Positions 35,690-47,289 of a DNA stretch of 64,000 nt are shown here, piece by piece. A model generated the notes under the pieces. It was not told the DNA's origin. It ran no database searches and saw only the letters and a list, made by a program, of their open reading frames with translations. The DNA is from Cycas panzhihuaensis (lineage: Eukaryota; Cycadophyta), in NCBI GenBank assembly GCA_023213395.1, contig CM041465.1, positions 39,873,741 through 39,937,740 of the forward strand. Reading direction: 5' to 3'. Position 1 is the stretch's first letter, and every line of letters begins with the position of its first letter. Position numbers and translations under genes: made by a program.

Positions 35690-36863
35690 TATCCATACCG
35701 AACTAGATCATGGCTTGGTATCAAGGCATTTGATTGTGCCTCAATGTCATACAATACGATATGGTACAACCAGCTGATCTGGCTGGTAAGCTGGGCTACT
35801 CAATATATGGTTTGAGTTTGCTACCGTTTACCCGAGTTGGTAGTAAAGGTCCATCAATTTCTCAAAGCTACACCGATCCATTCTCAAAGATTCTTTTCGC
35901 GATGTATGGTCCCAACCACCACATCTTGAGTTTATTGGGGTGCATTTTAAATTTGTTGTCGTACAACAACGCTTGATCACCTTCGTTGAATTGAAGTTTT
36001 CGTAGATGGCAGTCGTGCCATGCTTTCTGTCGCTGCTTCTCCACATGTTACAACCAGTTTGCCATGTGTCGTTTCTCTTCCAGTCGTACTAAGTCTTCCA
36101 ATCGTCGTTCCAAAGACTGGAGGTCGTCTAATCGACATTGTATCACAACTCGTAGACTAAGTATCTCAAATTCTGTTGGGAGGATGGCTTCTGTGCCATA
36201 CACAAGCTAGAATGAAGTTTGTCTGATTGACCTCTTGTATGTCATTCGAAATACCCATAGCATAGATGGTAATTTCTCAGCCCAATCAGATCTACCGCTG
36301 TCATATATCTTTCGCAAGCAATTCTTGATTATCTTGTTTGAACTTTCTACTTGACCATTGGCTCTCGGGTAGTAGGGGGTAGATTTCTGCTGGCTAATCA
36401 TAAATGCAGATGTCAATGTTTCGATAGTTTGATTGAGGAAGTGGGCACCTTGGTCACTTACGATCTCCAAGGGACATCCAAATCGTATAATCACTACCTC
36501 ATACAGAAATCTCGCTGTGCTTTCCACATTGGCTTTCTGTAATGCTCGTGCTTCTACCCACTTTGTCATGTAGTCAGTTGCCACCAGGATGTATCGAGCT
36601 TTCGATCGACGTGCGGCTGGTTTGATTGGCCCCACGAAGTCGAGTCCCCATTTCTCAAATGGTGCCAAGGGTAAAATGGGATGTAAGGGTTGGAAATCCT
36701 GTCGATTAGGTTTCCCCATGCACTGGCAATAGTTGCACGCTTGAATCCACTTTTTGACATCCTCGAACATGGATGGCCACGAGAACCCAGACATCAAAAT
36801 CTTCTGCCATGTGGCCAATTTCCTCATATGGCCACCTGCTACTCCTTCGTGCACCTGTGACAT
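35690..36863 (-). pseudogene. Gypsy H integrase
   Basis: The open piece 36207-36863 (218 codons) carries the zinc region (HEGVAGGH and CNYCQC) and the catalytic core with all three acids: WGLDFVGPI, VSDQGAHF and NGQVESSN. The C-terminal part at 35690-36200 holds HDCHLRKLQFNEGDQALLYD and KLKMWWLGPYIAKRIFENGS, the usual GPF/Y-type module, with a few stops. No chromodomain follows. It is in frame with RT (38411) and shares its polyprotein. The core looks intact, but the chain is broken downstream. Confidence 0.9.
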
Positions 36864-36884
36864 GATCTAGTTTATCTCGTGCAG

Positions 36885-37600
36885 TCAAACATAACATCGT
36901 AACACGTCGTCTGGCCCCAATTTGTATAACTCTCCATTGATGAGTTGATATGGCTCTGCTTTTTTGATAAAATTTCTTTTCCCTGTACGATCCAATTCCG
37001 CTGATACCTCTCTGGTGGCTAGATATTTTGGTATTCCCTCATACCAATCTGCTGGAACCACTTCCATGCTGAACAGAGCTGCATCTGGAAAATCGTCTAG
37101 CACCCCCATCACTTTTTCTCCATTTTTAATTCTCGACAACTAATCAGGGATAATATGGGCTTTGCTGGGTTTCACAATGATTTTGAAAGAGAATTCTTGG
37201 AACAACATCAACCATCTGCTGATTCATCCTCACATAATCGGTTTATTCACCAAATACATCAATGCTTGGTGATCAACGAAAAACAAGAATGGATTTGATA
37301 ATAAGTAGTGTCAAAACTTTTGCAATGCGTAGACCATACTGAGTGCTTCCCTCTCTGTCATCGTATAATTCTGCTCGACTCTTGTGAGTTTTCGACTAAC
37401 GAAGTAGATTGGATGACCTGTTTTATCGTCACTGGGTTGTGCCAATATGCATCTAATGGTGTATTACGATGCATCCACATACACGTGAAAAGTCTTCTTC
37501 CAATCTGGGAATCACAGAATAGGTGCTACTACGATGGCTTATTTCAATGTTTCAAACACTCGTTACTGTTCTTCTATCCATGCCCATTCAATATTCTTTT
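36885..37600 (-). pseudogene. Gypsy H RNase H and connector
   Basis: Between RT and integrase, in the same frame. 36885-37139 is open and holds the connector before integrase (DDFPDAALFSMEV, ELYKLGPDDVLRCY). RNase H remnants lie at about 37160-37560 and contain scattered stops. The domain would degrade the RNA strand during reverse transcription. Confidence 0.7.
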
Positions 37601-38450
37601 TCAACAACTCCTCCAGGGGTCCAGGTATGTATGCATACCCCCTGATAAACTTTCTATAGTATCCCGTTAATCCCAAAAAACCTTTTAGTTGCTTTCTCGT
37701 GAGTGGTGTGGGGAAGTGCTGAATGGCAGATACTTTTGCTGGATCTGTCAGCAATCCTTCTTTATTAACTATATATCCCAATACGTTTCTAAAGGGTACC
37801 AGGAAGGTACACTTTTCTAGATTAAGATACAACTTGTTTTCACGGCACGTTTGCAACATTTCCCTCAGATTCTCTATGTGATCTTTCATCAGTCCATACA
37901 ACATCCAGTCATCTAGGAATACAGCAACTTCTTCTCCAATAAACTTTCGAAAGATATTGATTACAATTCTCTAAAATGTAGCTGGTACATTCGTGAGACC
38001 GAATGACATCACTTTGTATGTGTATGTTCCTCATTCTGTTACAAATGTGGTTTTTACCTGATCCTCCAGCGCAATCTGCACTTGATTGTACCCACTGAAT
38101 TCATCTGTGAAGGATTAAATCTCATTTCCTCCAACAACTTCTAGAATATCCTCCGTAAAATGTAACAGGAATAGATCCTTCTTTGTTACCTTATTTAACT
38201 ACCTATAGTCCACACAGACATGAATTTTCCCATTTTTCTTGGGAACCACCACTACAGGGCTCACCCAGTCATTGTAGTTAATTTCATAGATATAACCTGC
38301 TTTCAATATTTTGTCAAGCTCAGCCTTCACTTTTTCTTTGTATTTCAGATTCATCCAGTATGGCCTCTGTTTCACTGGTTTTGCATCCTCCACTAAGTCA
38401 ATGTGATGCATTCCTATCTCCGGAGGAATGCCTTTCAGGTCCTTATACGA
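37563..38450 (-). pseudogene. Gypsy H reverse transcriptase
   Basis: 38199-38411 is open and holds AKPVKQRPYWMN, DKILKAGYIYEI and DWVSPVVVVPKKNGKIHVCV. The active site near 37905-37925 reads VAVFLDDWMLYG, an FLDD form of YxDD with both aspartates present. 37563-37904 continues with LEKCTFLVPF, LGYIVNKEG and LKGFLGLTGYYRKFI. Breaks between the two pieces are few. The region is in frame with integrase downstream and with the gag-like module upstream. Confidence 0.88.
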
Positions 38451-38719
38451 CTATGCAAATACATCATAGAATTCCTCAAATAACTGTTGGGCTTCTGCTA
38501 CCATCTGAGGATCCCAATAGTTTCCAATTCGAATGAGTTTGGGATTAGTCTGACTACCAACATTAATCTCTATAGTTTTCAACTTTGTTACACCCACATC
38601 TTCTATATTTCTAGTTTTCTGTCCTAGAGCATCTTCCATCTTTCTTTCTCTAACATTGAATTCTGTAAATTCTGCATGATAGTTCATAACTTCTTCTTCT
38701 TCACTATGTGTAGATTCTA

Positions 38720-39356
38720 CCTCTTCTTGGTCTGTTAGGTTTTGTTCTAATTTTATACTCATTACTCTAATATGTTTTAGGATTTTATCTATTTCTTTGT
38801 TATCAAAAGTATGCCTAAAGGTTTTTATGAAGGATTTCTTTAAGTTTCCCCATGTCACATCTAAATTTTGTTTGTTCCCTAGGAACCAGTCCTTTGCTAC
38901 TCTCCCCAAGGTATGGTAAAAATAATTAGGCCAATTCTGTTTAGGTATGCTTAAATATCTCCATTTTTATTTATATTTCCGTATGTATTCCCTAGGATTG
39001 TGACCTACATAGAATACTGGAATGGTTAGTTGTGTTGGATGATCGAACCAAATTCAAAACATCGTTTGTAAATCCTTCCAATTTATAAGAGTGGCTCGGT
39101 GGGATAGGTACCAGTACCAAGCTTTTCCCTGTAACGTTAGGACTAAGTCCTGCTGCCATTGGGTTTTATCCCAATTCTTATGTTCCATCCAATATTCAAC
39201 ACAATGCATTAAATGGGAAGTCCCATATAACTACTCTCCATAGAATGGTTTAACATAGTTCACAATGTAAATTTGATGGTTTATTTCCTCTGGGATGATG
39301 ACTCTACTGTCTAGACCAGAATCACTAGAAGTACTTACCAGTGATCCTCCTTCCAT
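38720..39356 (-). pseudogene. Gag-like module between protease and RT in gypsy H
   Basis: One minus-strand frame from a Met codon at 39354-39356, continuous with RT, interrupted by a TAG, a TGA and a TAA. It contains two stretches with Gag capsid-core layout. The first has QQDLVLTLQGKAWYWYLS followed by NWKDLQTMF. The second has YVGHNPREYIRKYK, then FYHTLGRVAKDWFLGN and TWGNLKKSFIKTF. The element's regular Gag, with capsid core and zinc knuckles, lies separately at 40788-42527. The frame then passes through an acidic stretch (38600-38720) into the RT entry. Such a module before RT is not part of the standard gypsy order. Confidence 0.7.
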
Positions 39357-39447
39357 TTCCCTAGTTTTGGCGCCAATGGTTGGAAGAGATCTCTGGTTGG
39401 GTGGGTGTACCTCTAAGGAAGAGGAGGAAGGAATATTACTTCCTTCC

Positions 39448-40419
39448 TTAGGTTATAATAAAGGGGGAGGGGGGGGGTAAGGAATCTACCTCAGGACCCA
39501 CACTTGAAGTAGATGGGATGCCAGGATTACTATTAACTACTAAAAAGCTACAAAAATTACTAGGTAAACTAGGGGTTTGTTGGTCTAGGTTGTGGTCATC
39601 TCTTAAACTATCGTTAGTCAGCATATACTCAAAAGAATCTGAATTATTATCAATGTCTGTAGATACATATTTGGATAACAAATTACATCTATAAGAAGAA
39701 GAGTTTACTTCATACGCATCCTGTAGCCAGTAATCCATAAACCTCATACCGTGTTTGTCATCTGAAGAGTTGTATAGTTCTCTGAAATAGGTTGGTTCTT
39801 CTTGCTAGTACTTGGTTGATGTGGTGGGCTCTTCCACCATATGATAGAGATGTTCTTCTCCAATGGAAGAGAATGTTGTGTCGCTTGTGACCGTTGTGCT
39901 GGATCCCTTATCTAGTATCATCTCGATCGAACTTCTTCCCAACATCGGCAATACTACTTTATTCCCGTTGTCTGATAATGTGAAGGTTACATTCTTCCAA
40001 TTCTGAAGGCATTACATTTTATACAACCATGGTCTCCCCAAGAGTGCTGGATAGGGTGTTGCTCCTTTCTTCGTTTCCATGATTGTGAAGTCAATTCTCG
40101 CCACTATCCCTTCCACATCTACCTTGATGTCTGCCAATCTCCCCATCGGTCATACCAATAGTTCGTTAGCCAATTTTAACAAATAGGTTGCTGCTTCCAG
40201 CTTCGAGATTCCCAGTTTATGCCATGTCAAAGCCAGTAACACGTTTACTACTGCATCTCCATCAACGATTACCCATGGGAATATTTCTCCCAAGACTGTC
40301 ATGGTTACCATCAGATCCATATCAAATGATGGTGTGATTTGCTTCAGACTCTTGGTGATTCCATGCTGTAACACTTCTCCTTTGATCCAATCGATAACTT
40401 GGCATAAAGGAATGGTCAA
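39448..40419 (-). pseudogene. Gypsy H protease and spacer
   Basis: The open piece 40150-40419 contains the active-site region VDGDAVVNVL, where DGG or DGA would be expected, and WHKLGISKLE. Further on, at 40020-40110, are ETKKGATPYPALLGRPWLYK and NWKNVTFTL, both typical of gypsy proteases. A Ser/Asn/Pro-rich spacer follows (39448-39747, same frame as 40419). The frame ends beside a G5AG9 tract (39463-39477) and differs from both the gag frame and the RT frame. Confidence 0.78.
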
Positions 40420-40787
40420 CTGTAGCTACTTTACCAAATTTTCTATTAACAAAGAATATTCGGGAATATCGCTCACTGCAATCCTTTAAAAAGTTCCTCC
40501 ATTTGCACTATCTGAGGTTGCACCTTAGGTTCTTCAGGTAGATTTTCTTTTTCCTTCTATTTATTATTTCATACATATACGTATTTAGTCTCTGGTTTAC
40601 CCATTGGTAATGCATTCTCTTCCTGGACTAGGCCATCCAATACTTGTTTTGCTTTCCTGTATCGATCCATTTCTATCGGTGGATCTGGATATCCTTCATT
40701 CAGTTTCTCCTTTTGTTTATTTTATAGTTTGACATTTTTTGTTTCTGGTATGATTTTCATTAGGTTGGTCGCTTTGGCCTTTCCTTT

Positions 40788-42527
40788 ACAATCTTCTGTT
40801 TTGTGGTCACTTGGGCCATAGTTACTACATACGAATGGCTTCTATTCGTATTCCTACTTCGTTGGGCATTCTGATTTTCAGTGCCCAAACTGTAGACAGA
40901 TGAGGCATCTACCCATTGATGGTTTTTTCCTCGAAGGCTCTTGTGCACCCCTTGTTGTATAAACATTTCGAGGTGGGTTGCCTCCCCTTCCCCTACCTCG
41001 TCCTTTAGAGGCTTTTCCCCTAGGATTGTAGAAACAATCCTTGGTTGTATGTGTATCAACATCACATATATGGCACCATCTGTCTTGTTAGTGCAACGCA
41101 CTATTTTTCAAGTTCAATTCACATTCCTTGGTGGTATGTGAATTCTCTTCACAGATGTGGCACCATTTGGTTATTCTTCCAACGTGATCCTTCTTTTTCA
41201 GTGTTTCTTATTCTTCTCGATTATTTCTAATTTTTAATCTAGCCACCTCTTTTCTTAATGCTTCCAATTCCGTTTCCTCTTCTGCTACCCCTACCTAGGA
41301 GAAGGGTCGATTGTACTGATTTTGTTTCAGTTCTCTAATCTCATCTTGTAATCTTAGCAAAAGGGAATCTTGTCCTCCTGCCTGTGTGTCCATTTCCATT
41401 TCAAAATCTAATGCTAAATCTTGAGCATTCTTAAATGATTTTAGTGGATGAGCATGCATCATGGCTCTTAATTTCTCATTCAACCCTCTAACAAAATAGT
41501 TTTTCATATTGTGATCCATTATTGTCTCATTAATCATGCTGGCTACAATGATTTTTATTCTGCTAATGTAGGTTAGGAGGGATTCCCCCAGCCTTTGTCT
41601 GATTTCTCTCAATGCGATTTCCACAGCTTCATTACTACGAAACTTCCAAAATCTTTCCTCGAATGCTTTCTTAAACTTTACCCACGGCTCATTCTTGTTT
41701 GTTTCTTTATACCATGCCAAGGGTACTCCTCTCAACATACAGGCAAATCATGCTTTGATTTCGTCTTCGTCTGTGATCTTTTTTACATCAATAAGATTCT
41801 GAAAGAGATACACATGCTCTGCTACGTCAGAAGTATCATTAAAAATCAACTTCCTGAAGTCCCTATAGTCATCCATTTTGGGAGATTACAACTATCCCCC
41901 ACCTGGTGGTGATTTTTCCTTTCTCCCTTCCTTCAGAGATGCACTAGGAGTGCCTACCGCTGTATTATCTTTCCCAAACAGTGGATTCTTGAATGGAGTT
42001 TTGATGTGTATGGGTTCCACTACACCTGGAACTTGTATAATCAATGGTGTCACTATGATGTATGATTGATCAGATCCCTTTTTTGATGAATCTTCTAAAA
42101 GCTGTCTCATGAGCTTATTCCCCCAATATGCCGAGGGACCTTCCTCTGCCTTCTTTTCACTGTCACTTGGGTCCTTCGGGCTATCCTCCATAGGTATACT
42201 TCCCTCTTTTAAGGTTTCTTGTTGCTTTTCATCCACTTTTGGTTTCCCTTCAATTTTTAGGCTAAACAAATCATCTCTGATTGGGGCTGGTGTCAATACC
42301 ATACGTTCGCCATGAGTTTCCTCTTCCTGAGCTGTCTGGGCTCCACTTGCCTCAGATCTTTCAATGCACTGTCCCTTAGTCTCATTGTTCTGCGAACTTA
42401 ATCTCCTTGCCCTTTCGAGTTTTGCTTCCTTCGACCATCTTAATGCCCTTTGTCTATTGGTCTCCTTTTCCTTGGGTGAAGTATCCTTTTGGGGCTCCTC
42501 CGACCTTGAAGGCCTCTTAGGTGGCAT
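40788..42527 (-). pseudogene. Gypsy H Gag with four zinc knuckles
   Basis: It starts at the ATG at 42525-42527, about 90 bases from the primer site. The N-terminal part is rich in charged residues (EEPQKDTSPKEKETNRQ). The capsid core at 41295-41738 has GVPLAWYKETNKNEPWVKF, FEERFWKFRSNE, SLLTYISRI and YFVRGLNEKLR. Four CCHC knuckles in the same frame follow, at 41121-41162 (CHICEENSHTTKEC), 41034-41075 (CHICDVDTHTTKDC), 40866-40907 (a TGA inside) and 40788-40829 (Tyr for the second Cys). Stops are single TAG, TAA or TGA codons with no frameshift over about 580 codons. Confidence 0.88.
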
Positions 42528-42619
42528 TGGAAGGTCCCCTGGCTGCTGGTGGCTTAGTTATAGCCCGCCATCACGACGGCAGTCAAGGTCCTAGGCCCTA
42601 TCCCTCCTCAATAGATGTA

Positions 42620-42632
42620 GGCAACGGAACCA
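42620..42632 (-). other. Gypsy H primer binding site
   Basis: The plus strand reads GGCAACGGAACCA, so the minus-sense PBS is TGGTTCCGTTGCC, one base inside the 5' LTR. It differs from the iMet site of the copia elements. From memory, plant tRNA-Glu ends in CAACGGAACCA, which would make tRNA-Glu the likely primer. Confidence 0.75.
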
Positions 42633-42633
42633 A

Positions 42634-43469
42634 TGTTGACTTTATGAGGTATCTTATTGCACTTACAAGATACCTCTTACACTTATCAAGGTTACACAGT
42701 GCTATAGTCTAGTTCAGGATACTGTCAACATGGTTATTTACATACATTCCACATATATTTCACAGAATTCTACCACAATGGTACACAACAATACAGAAAT
42801 CAACACATACTTAGCAATTCATCATCACAACGCAAAGAATACACTACTTTCCATGTAACTCTTCCTTTTATTAAGTAATTAGTTTAATTGCACAGAGGCT
42901 GGAATGCATTCCTGTGCATTCCAGTAGCATACATTCCTTCTGTTACATATATGTATCCAGATGGTACTTATCATACAATGCTGCTCCAACTGGCTATCAT
43001 ACATGCTGGTTCCCACACCTTTGCATACCCGTGATAATCGGCTCTCACCCTAACCTGGTGGTTCATGTGTACCTCCTTAAGTACTCATGTTGGTACCTTT
43101 TGGCTGAAGGGTTATGATCATTATAACTGCATTCTTCACCATACGCACCCATTCATTAATCACTTGGTTAGGCACTTAATTAATTACTCTTTATATCTGT
43201 ACGTCCATACATACGTCTGGCAGCTCCACAGGCCTTCACTGGTCCCTTTGAGTCATGCGTACCGCTTCTACTTGGTTCCGTTTCGCCGTTGGTATGTATC
43301 TATCATATGTACCCGTTCCAGGTATGCACCTGTCATATGTACCCAGAATGTTGATTTCTCTACCATTTTGCCTTGTGTGTACCTTTGTACGGTCCGTACC
43401 TACACAACTCAGGTTGCCTAACCTACCTCTGGTCCTCTCACAACCATAGGATCATTTTATACTCCAACA
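42634..43469 (-). repeat. Gypsy H 5' LTR
   Basis: 836 bp with the same termini as the 3' copy. The primer site lies one base inside it. GTACC-rich words recur near 43140-43400. Confidence 0.93.
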
Positions 43470-43474
43470 GGCAT

Positions 43475-44160
43475 ATCTTTGAACTCAAGAAAGACCATTC
43501 TTAGTGTAACCAAAGAGAAGTTCCTTAGTCATCTTGTTGTAAAGGAAGGGGCATATATTAATCTAGAGTGAGTCCAAGTTATCAAAGAGATGGGGTTACC
43601 CACCAATAGGAAGATAGTTTAAGTTTTCTTTAAAAAAATAAAATTTCTTAGAAGGTTTATCCTAGATTTTTCCAAGATGACCCTTCCTATCAATAAATTA
43701 TTTAAGGACTTGACCTTTAAATAGGACATTGATACAAGGAAAGATTTTAATAAAATAAAAGAGGGTATTACTGAAGCACCTATGTTGATTAGACCCAACT
43801 TTAATAAAGATTTTATTGTATAATATTATGCTTCCCAAGGGCTTCATGTTGCCATACAATTACAAAGGATGAGGATAGTTAAGATAGGTTGATAACTTTT
43901 CTAAGTAAAATCCTAAAAGAGTACCAACTTTATATACATACATGATAAACAGGCACATGCCTCAGGTAAAGTAATTGAAGACTTTAGGTCATATATCATT
44001 CACAATCCTATTATGGCCTATATACCATTAGCACATGTGAAGTTGATGTTGGATCAAACAAAGCTCACTGGTAGATTGGCCAAGTGATTGGAAAAAATTT
44101 AGGAGTTTGAGTTAGAGGTTAGGTTGATTAAAATAGTTAAAGGATAGGGCCTATGTCAAT
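43475..44160 (+). pseudogene. Gypsy G RT end and second RNase H
   Basis: RT resumes right after the GGCAT copy with SLNSRKTILSV, KEKFLSHLVVKEGAYINLE, FLRRFILDFSKMTLPINKLF and DFNKIKEGITEAP. RNase H remnants follow with DFRSYIIHNPIMAYIP and RLIKIVKG. Frames shift several times and stops are frequent. Confidence 0.68.
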
Positions 44161-44399
44161 TTATAGAAAAAGATGAGGCATACAACTTGACACATGGAGG
44201 GTTGGACTCATTAGATCAGAAAGAATCCAATACTAATATTATCTCAATTAAGGAGGGGGAGAAATCTAGTTTTTCTCCACTACTGGATAATATCCATTTC
44301 TACCTTCAAAGTGGCATCTATCCATAACACTTAGATAAAAGGGCATATAGATCATTAAAGCTCATGATAGTCCCTTATATGCTTATACAAGGCCAATTA

Positions 44400-45440
44400 T
44401 ATATAGAAAGCCACAATTGGGTTTTACTTAGATGCTTGAATGAGGTAGAAGTGCAACAAGTTCTTGTGGTGTTCCATGTAGGGATATGTAAGGGTCATTT
44501 TTCATTGATTCAACTACTCATAAACTTTTAACAGTCAGTTATTTTTGGATAGCCTTTCCTAAGGAAATATTTTAAAGGATTAGAAGATGTGTGGCATTCC
44601 AAAAATTCATTAAAAAATAAAAATTGGTAGTAATGCCTATAAAGCTTATATACATAAACCAACCATTTGAGAAAAGGGGCTTAGATTTCATTAGGAACAC
44701 TAACCCTCTTTCTAGCAAGCGGCATATGCCACAAACTATTTCACTAGGTGTATTGAAGCTATTATTGCTAAGAAAGCCATAATAGGTACTATCATTTCAT
44801 TTCTATGAGAGGTTATTATACCTTGATTTGGTGTATTGCCTCTTGGCAATGAAATGGGAATAAGTTTGAGTATTGCATCTAACTATTACCCATAATGTGA
44901 TGGATTGTCTTAGTCAATAAATAAAAATCTTATGAATATCCTAAAAAGAAACATAAAGATTAACCAAAGGGACTGGCATGAAAAAATTCATGAACTGCTA
45001 TGGAAAAATATGACAATAATTAAGGAATCAACGGGATACTCCCCATTTCTATTGGTATATTAATCTTCCTTCACATTTAGCATTCATTACTCTTAGCTTG
45101 TAGATCTTAAGAACCTAGAAATAACACATATGACTATAAGACTTAATTATTTATTAGCCCCTAATGAAAAACACAATGAAGCTAGATAAAACCTTTGGGT
45201 TCATCAATAAAAGATTAAAAAAATACTTCAATTATAAAGCCTCCACTCAAATGTAATTTAATTTAAGAGATAAGGTGTTAATGAAGGATAAAGCTAGGGA
45301 GAAGCCAAGAGTACATAGGAAATTTGATTCATTATAGATTGGTGCTTTTATAGTCTTGAAAGTGATGGTAATAATGCCTTTAGGGTTGGTAATGATAAAA
45401 GAGAGGAACTACTCATTCTTATAAATGAATAATTTTTGAA
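44400..45440 (+). pseudogene. Gypsy G integrase (heavily broken)
   Basis: Plus-strand fragments read VEVQQVLVVFHVGICKGHFS, FEKRGLDFI near 44668, RGYYTLIWC-like sequence near 44810, and INQRDWHEKIHELLWK near 44955-45005 with STGYSPFLL near 45030. The C-terminal GPF-like part near 45290-45440 includes LRDKVLMKDKAREKPR. Both indels and stops are common. The domain order after RNase H confirms a gypsy element. Confidence 0.65.
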
Positions 45441-46709
45441 ACCCTTCTATACTTAGGACTAATAATGGTTGGGTATAACTATAAATATTGTTTTTAAAAA
45501 TTTCTTAGGTTATAACTAGAGATTTGATTTGTAATTTGGATAGATTTATAAAAATTGTGAAAGAGTATTTTGAGTCATTAATAGACAGATAACTCAAAGT
45601 AAGAGGCCACATGTTACCATGACTATGGTGACATCAAAAGTTTTAGTAAAATTTAGAGGTGGTGTCTCAAAAGAAAGGATCACATTGAATCTAGCAACCT
45701 ACACTTTGCAAAAGGAAATCCATTATAATGGTTCTTTGGTATGCCCATTGATCTTGAAACCCAATAGTAGGATTGAACCTTGTGATAGGCAAGCAAAAGA
45801 ATGTTACAAGAAGGAAGATTAATGGGGAAAATCTAGGTCATCCAAATGTGTATCATATGGTAAGATCCAATATGTCCCACATATGAATAATCTCATAAAA
45901 TAAATAAGGTATGGGAGATATAAAGGGAAAAGATTATGAAGCAACCTCATGTAAGGACAATCAAGTCCATATAATGAAAGACATATTAAAATCTTGCTTG
46001 CTCACACAAGGCAATGATTGATGGAAAAGATGAAGGAATAGGGTGATCAAAGTAAATGTAGGAAGATGAATTATAGGATTGATCTTAATTAATGATGTGA
46101 AAGACACATGACCTAATCTAGTGCTTCCCCATAAATGAACTTGACAAGCAAATATTTACATGAAATAGGTAGCATACATGGGGGGTTCCCTTTATAGGGT
46201 TAATCCTAATGTCAAATTCATGGGTGTGTGTCTACATCCTAGTACACTTGCATCAAAAGGGAGGTCCTAAGGAAAGGAATCATAGTCAATATTAGCTACT
46301 CAAATGGACATGTGTCAACATTTTGGCCACTTTATATTTGGATGCCTTCTCTCTAAAAGTGGTGATGAAATAAAAGGTTTATGGGGAGAGGTAGCATAGA
46401 ATCATCCAAGCTTATTTGATGATGGCCAAATGGCACAATCTTGGTTTGCTCTATAATACATTATGAGTTAAGAAATTATGTATATTATAACTGAAGGAAT
46501 GTAGAGCAAATCATGACTATACAATGCCTAACCTGAGGCATGTACATAATCAACTACTTGGCCATGACATGACAAGTTTTAAATTGATTTAGATCATATG
46601 GAGTGAATATAAAATATGGGATTATAGACTTGCATGATTAACTATCTATGAAATTGAATTATAGTCATATGAGGTATTAAGGAAGAGATTTATAAAGATT
46701 TGATAAGAT
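45441..46709 (+). other. 3' region of gypsy G after integrase
   Basis: 1.27 kb in the sense of G. A 67-codon frame at 45619-45822 (MTMVTSKVLVKFRGG...) has no known motif. No LTR edge was identified. The copia I insertion lies beyond. Confidence 0.4.
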
Positions 46710-46923
46710 GTGAACCATATGCAAACATGTAGGGTGGTAGTTTATCTTTTGCACTCATTTACTATATTACATACTACTTGTGCTCATCTTCAAGATGAGA
46801 TTATTGATAAGAGGATTATGGAGGAAGGGTACAATTCAAAGTATTTCATCTTTGTAAGTAAAAGGGATGTAGCCATATCTATTGTTCTTATGCCAACCAT
46901 CAAAGACATTACCATACACTATC

Positions 46924-47278
46924 TAAGAAAACAACAGGATCTAAGTACATGTGCCTGATTCTAGTATAATAATCTAAACATTCAATAAATCAAGAAACTA
47001 AGCAATGGTATGGGTGAATTCACCATACCATAGGCTCTCTCTCAGGCAGAGCTTTTGCACTAACCAAAATCTAATATTAAGTACAAAGGTATGGGGCAAT
47101 ATTTATAGCCATTCGCCAATATTACAAAGCATTGTGATAGGCCAACTTAACGGCATAAGAGGTGGACCTGACCTCATTATCTAATATGATTTAATTACAT
47201 AAAAGGGTCCATTAATATATTATAATAATGAGTTTACATAGATAAGAAGAAATAGAGGAGAAATTATAATGTTTGACA
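46924..47278 (-). repeat. Copia I 3' LTR
   Basis: 355 bp. The plus-strand left edge reads TAAGAAAACAAC (TG decayed to TA) and the right edge GTTTGACA. It aligns with 53816-54175 throughout. Confidence 0.92.
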
Positions 47279-47289
47279 CCCTCCCTTAA

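Larger units (their letters stand above)
32883..43469 (-). mobile_element. Complete Ty3/gypsy element H with unusual domain order
   Basis: 10,587 bp, flanked by perfect 5-bp duplications GGCAT (32878-32882 and 43470-43474). LTRs at 32883-33723 and 42634-43469 both start TGTTGACTTT and end CCAACA. In its own sense: PBS, gag with four zinc knuckles, protease, a gag-like module, RT, RNase H, integrase, a 69-bp tandem array, a 387-codon 3' frame, 3' LTR. RT before integrase is the gypsy order. No chromodomain was seen after integrase. Breaks are mostly single stop codons, so this is one of the younger copies here. Confidence 0.95.

Noticed and set aside
41878-42594. Plus frames opposite the gypsy H gag
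   Set aside because: They mirror the gag frame on the other strand and lack any independent motif.
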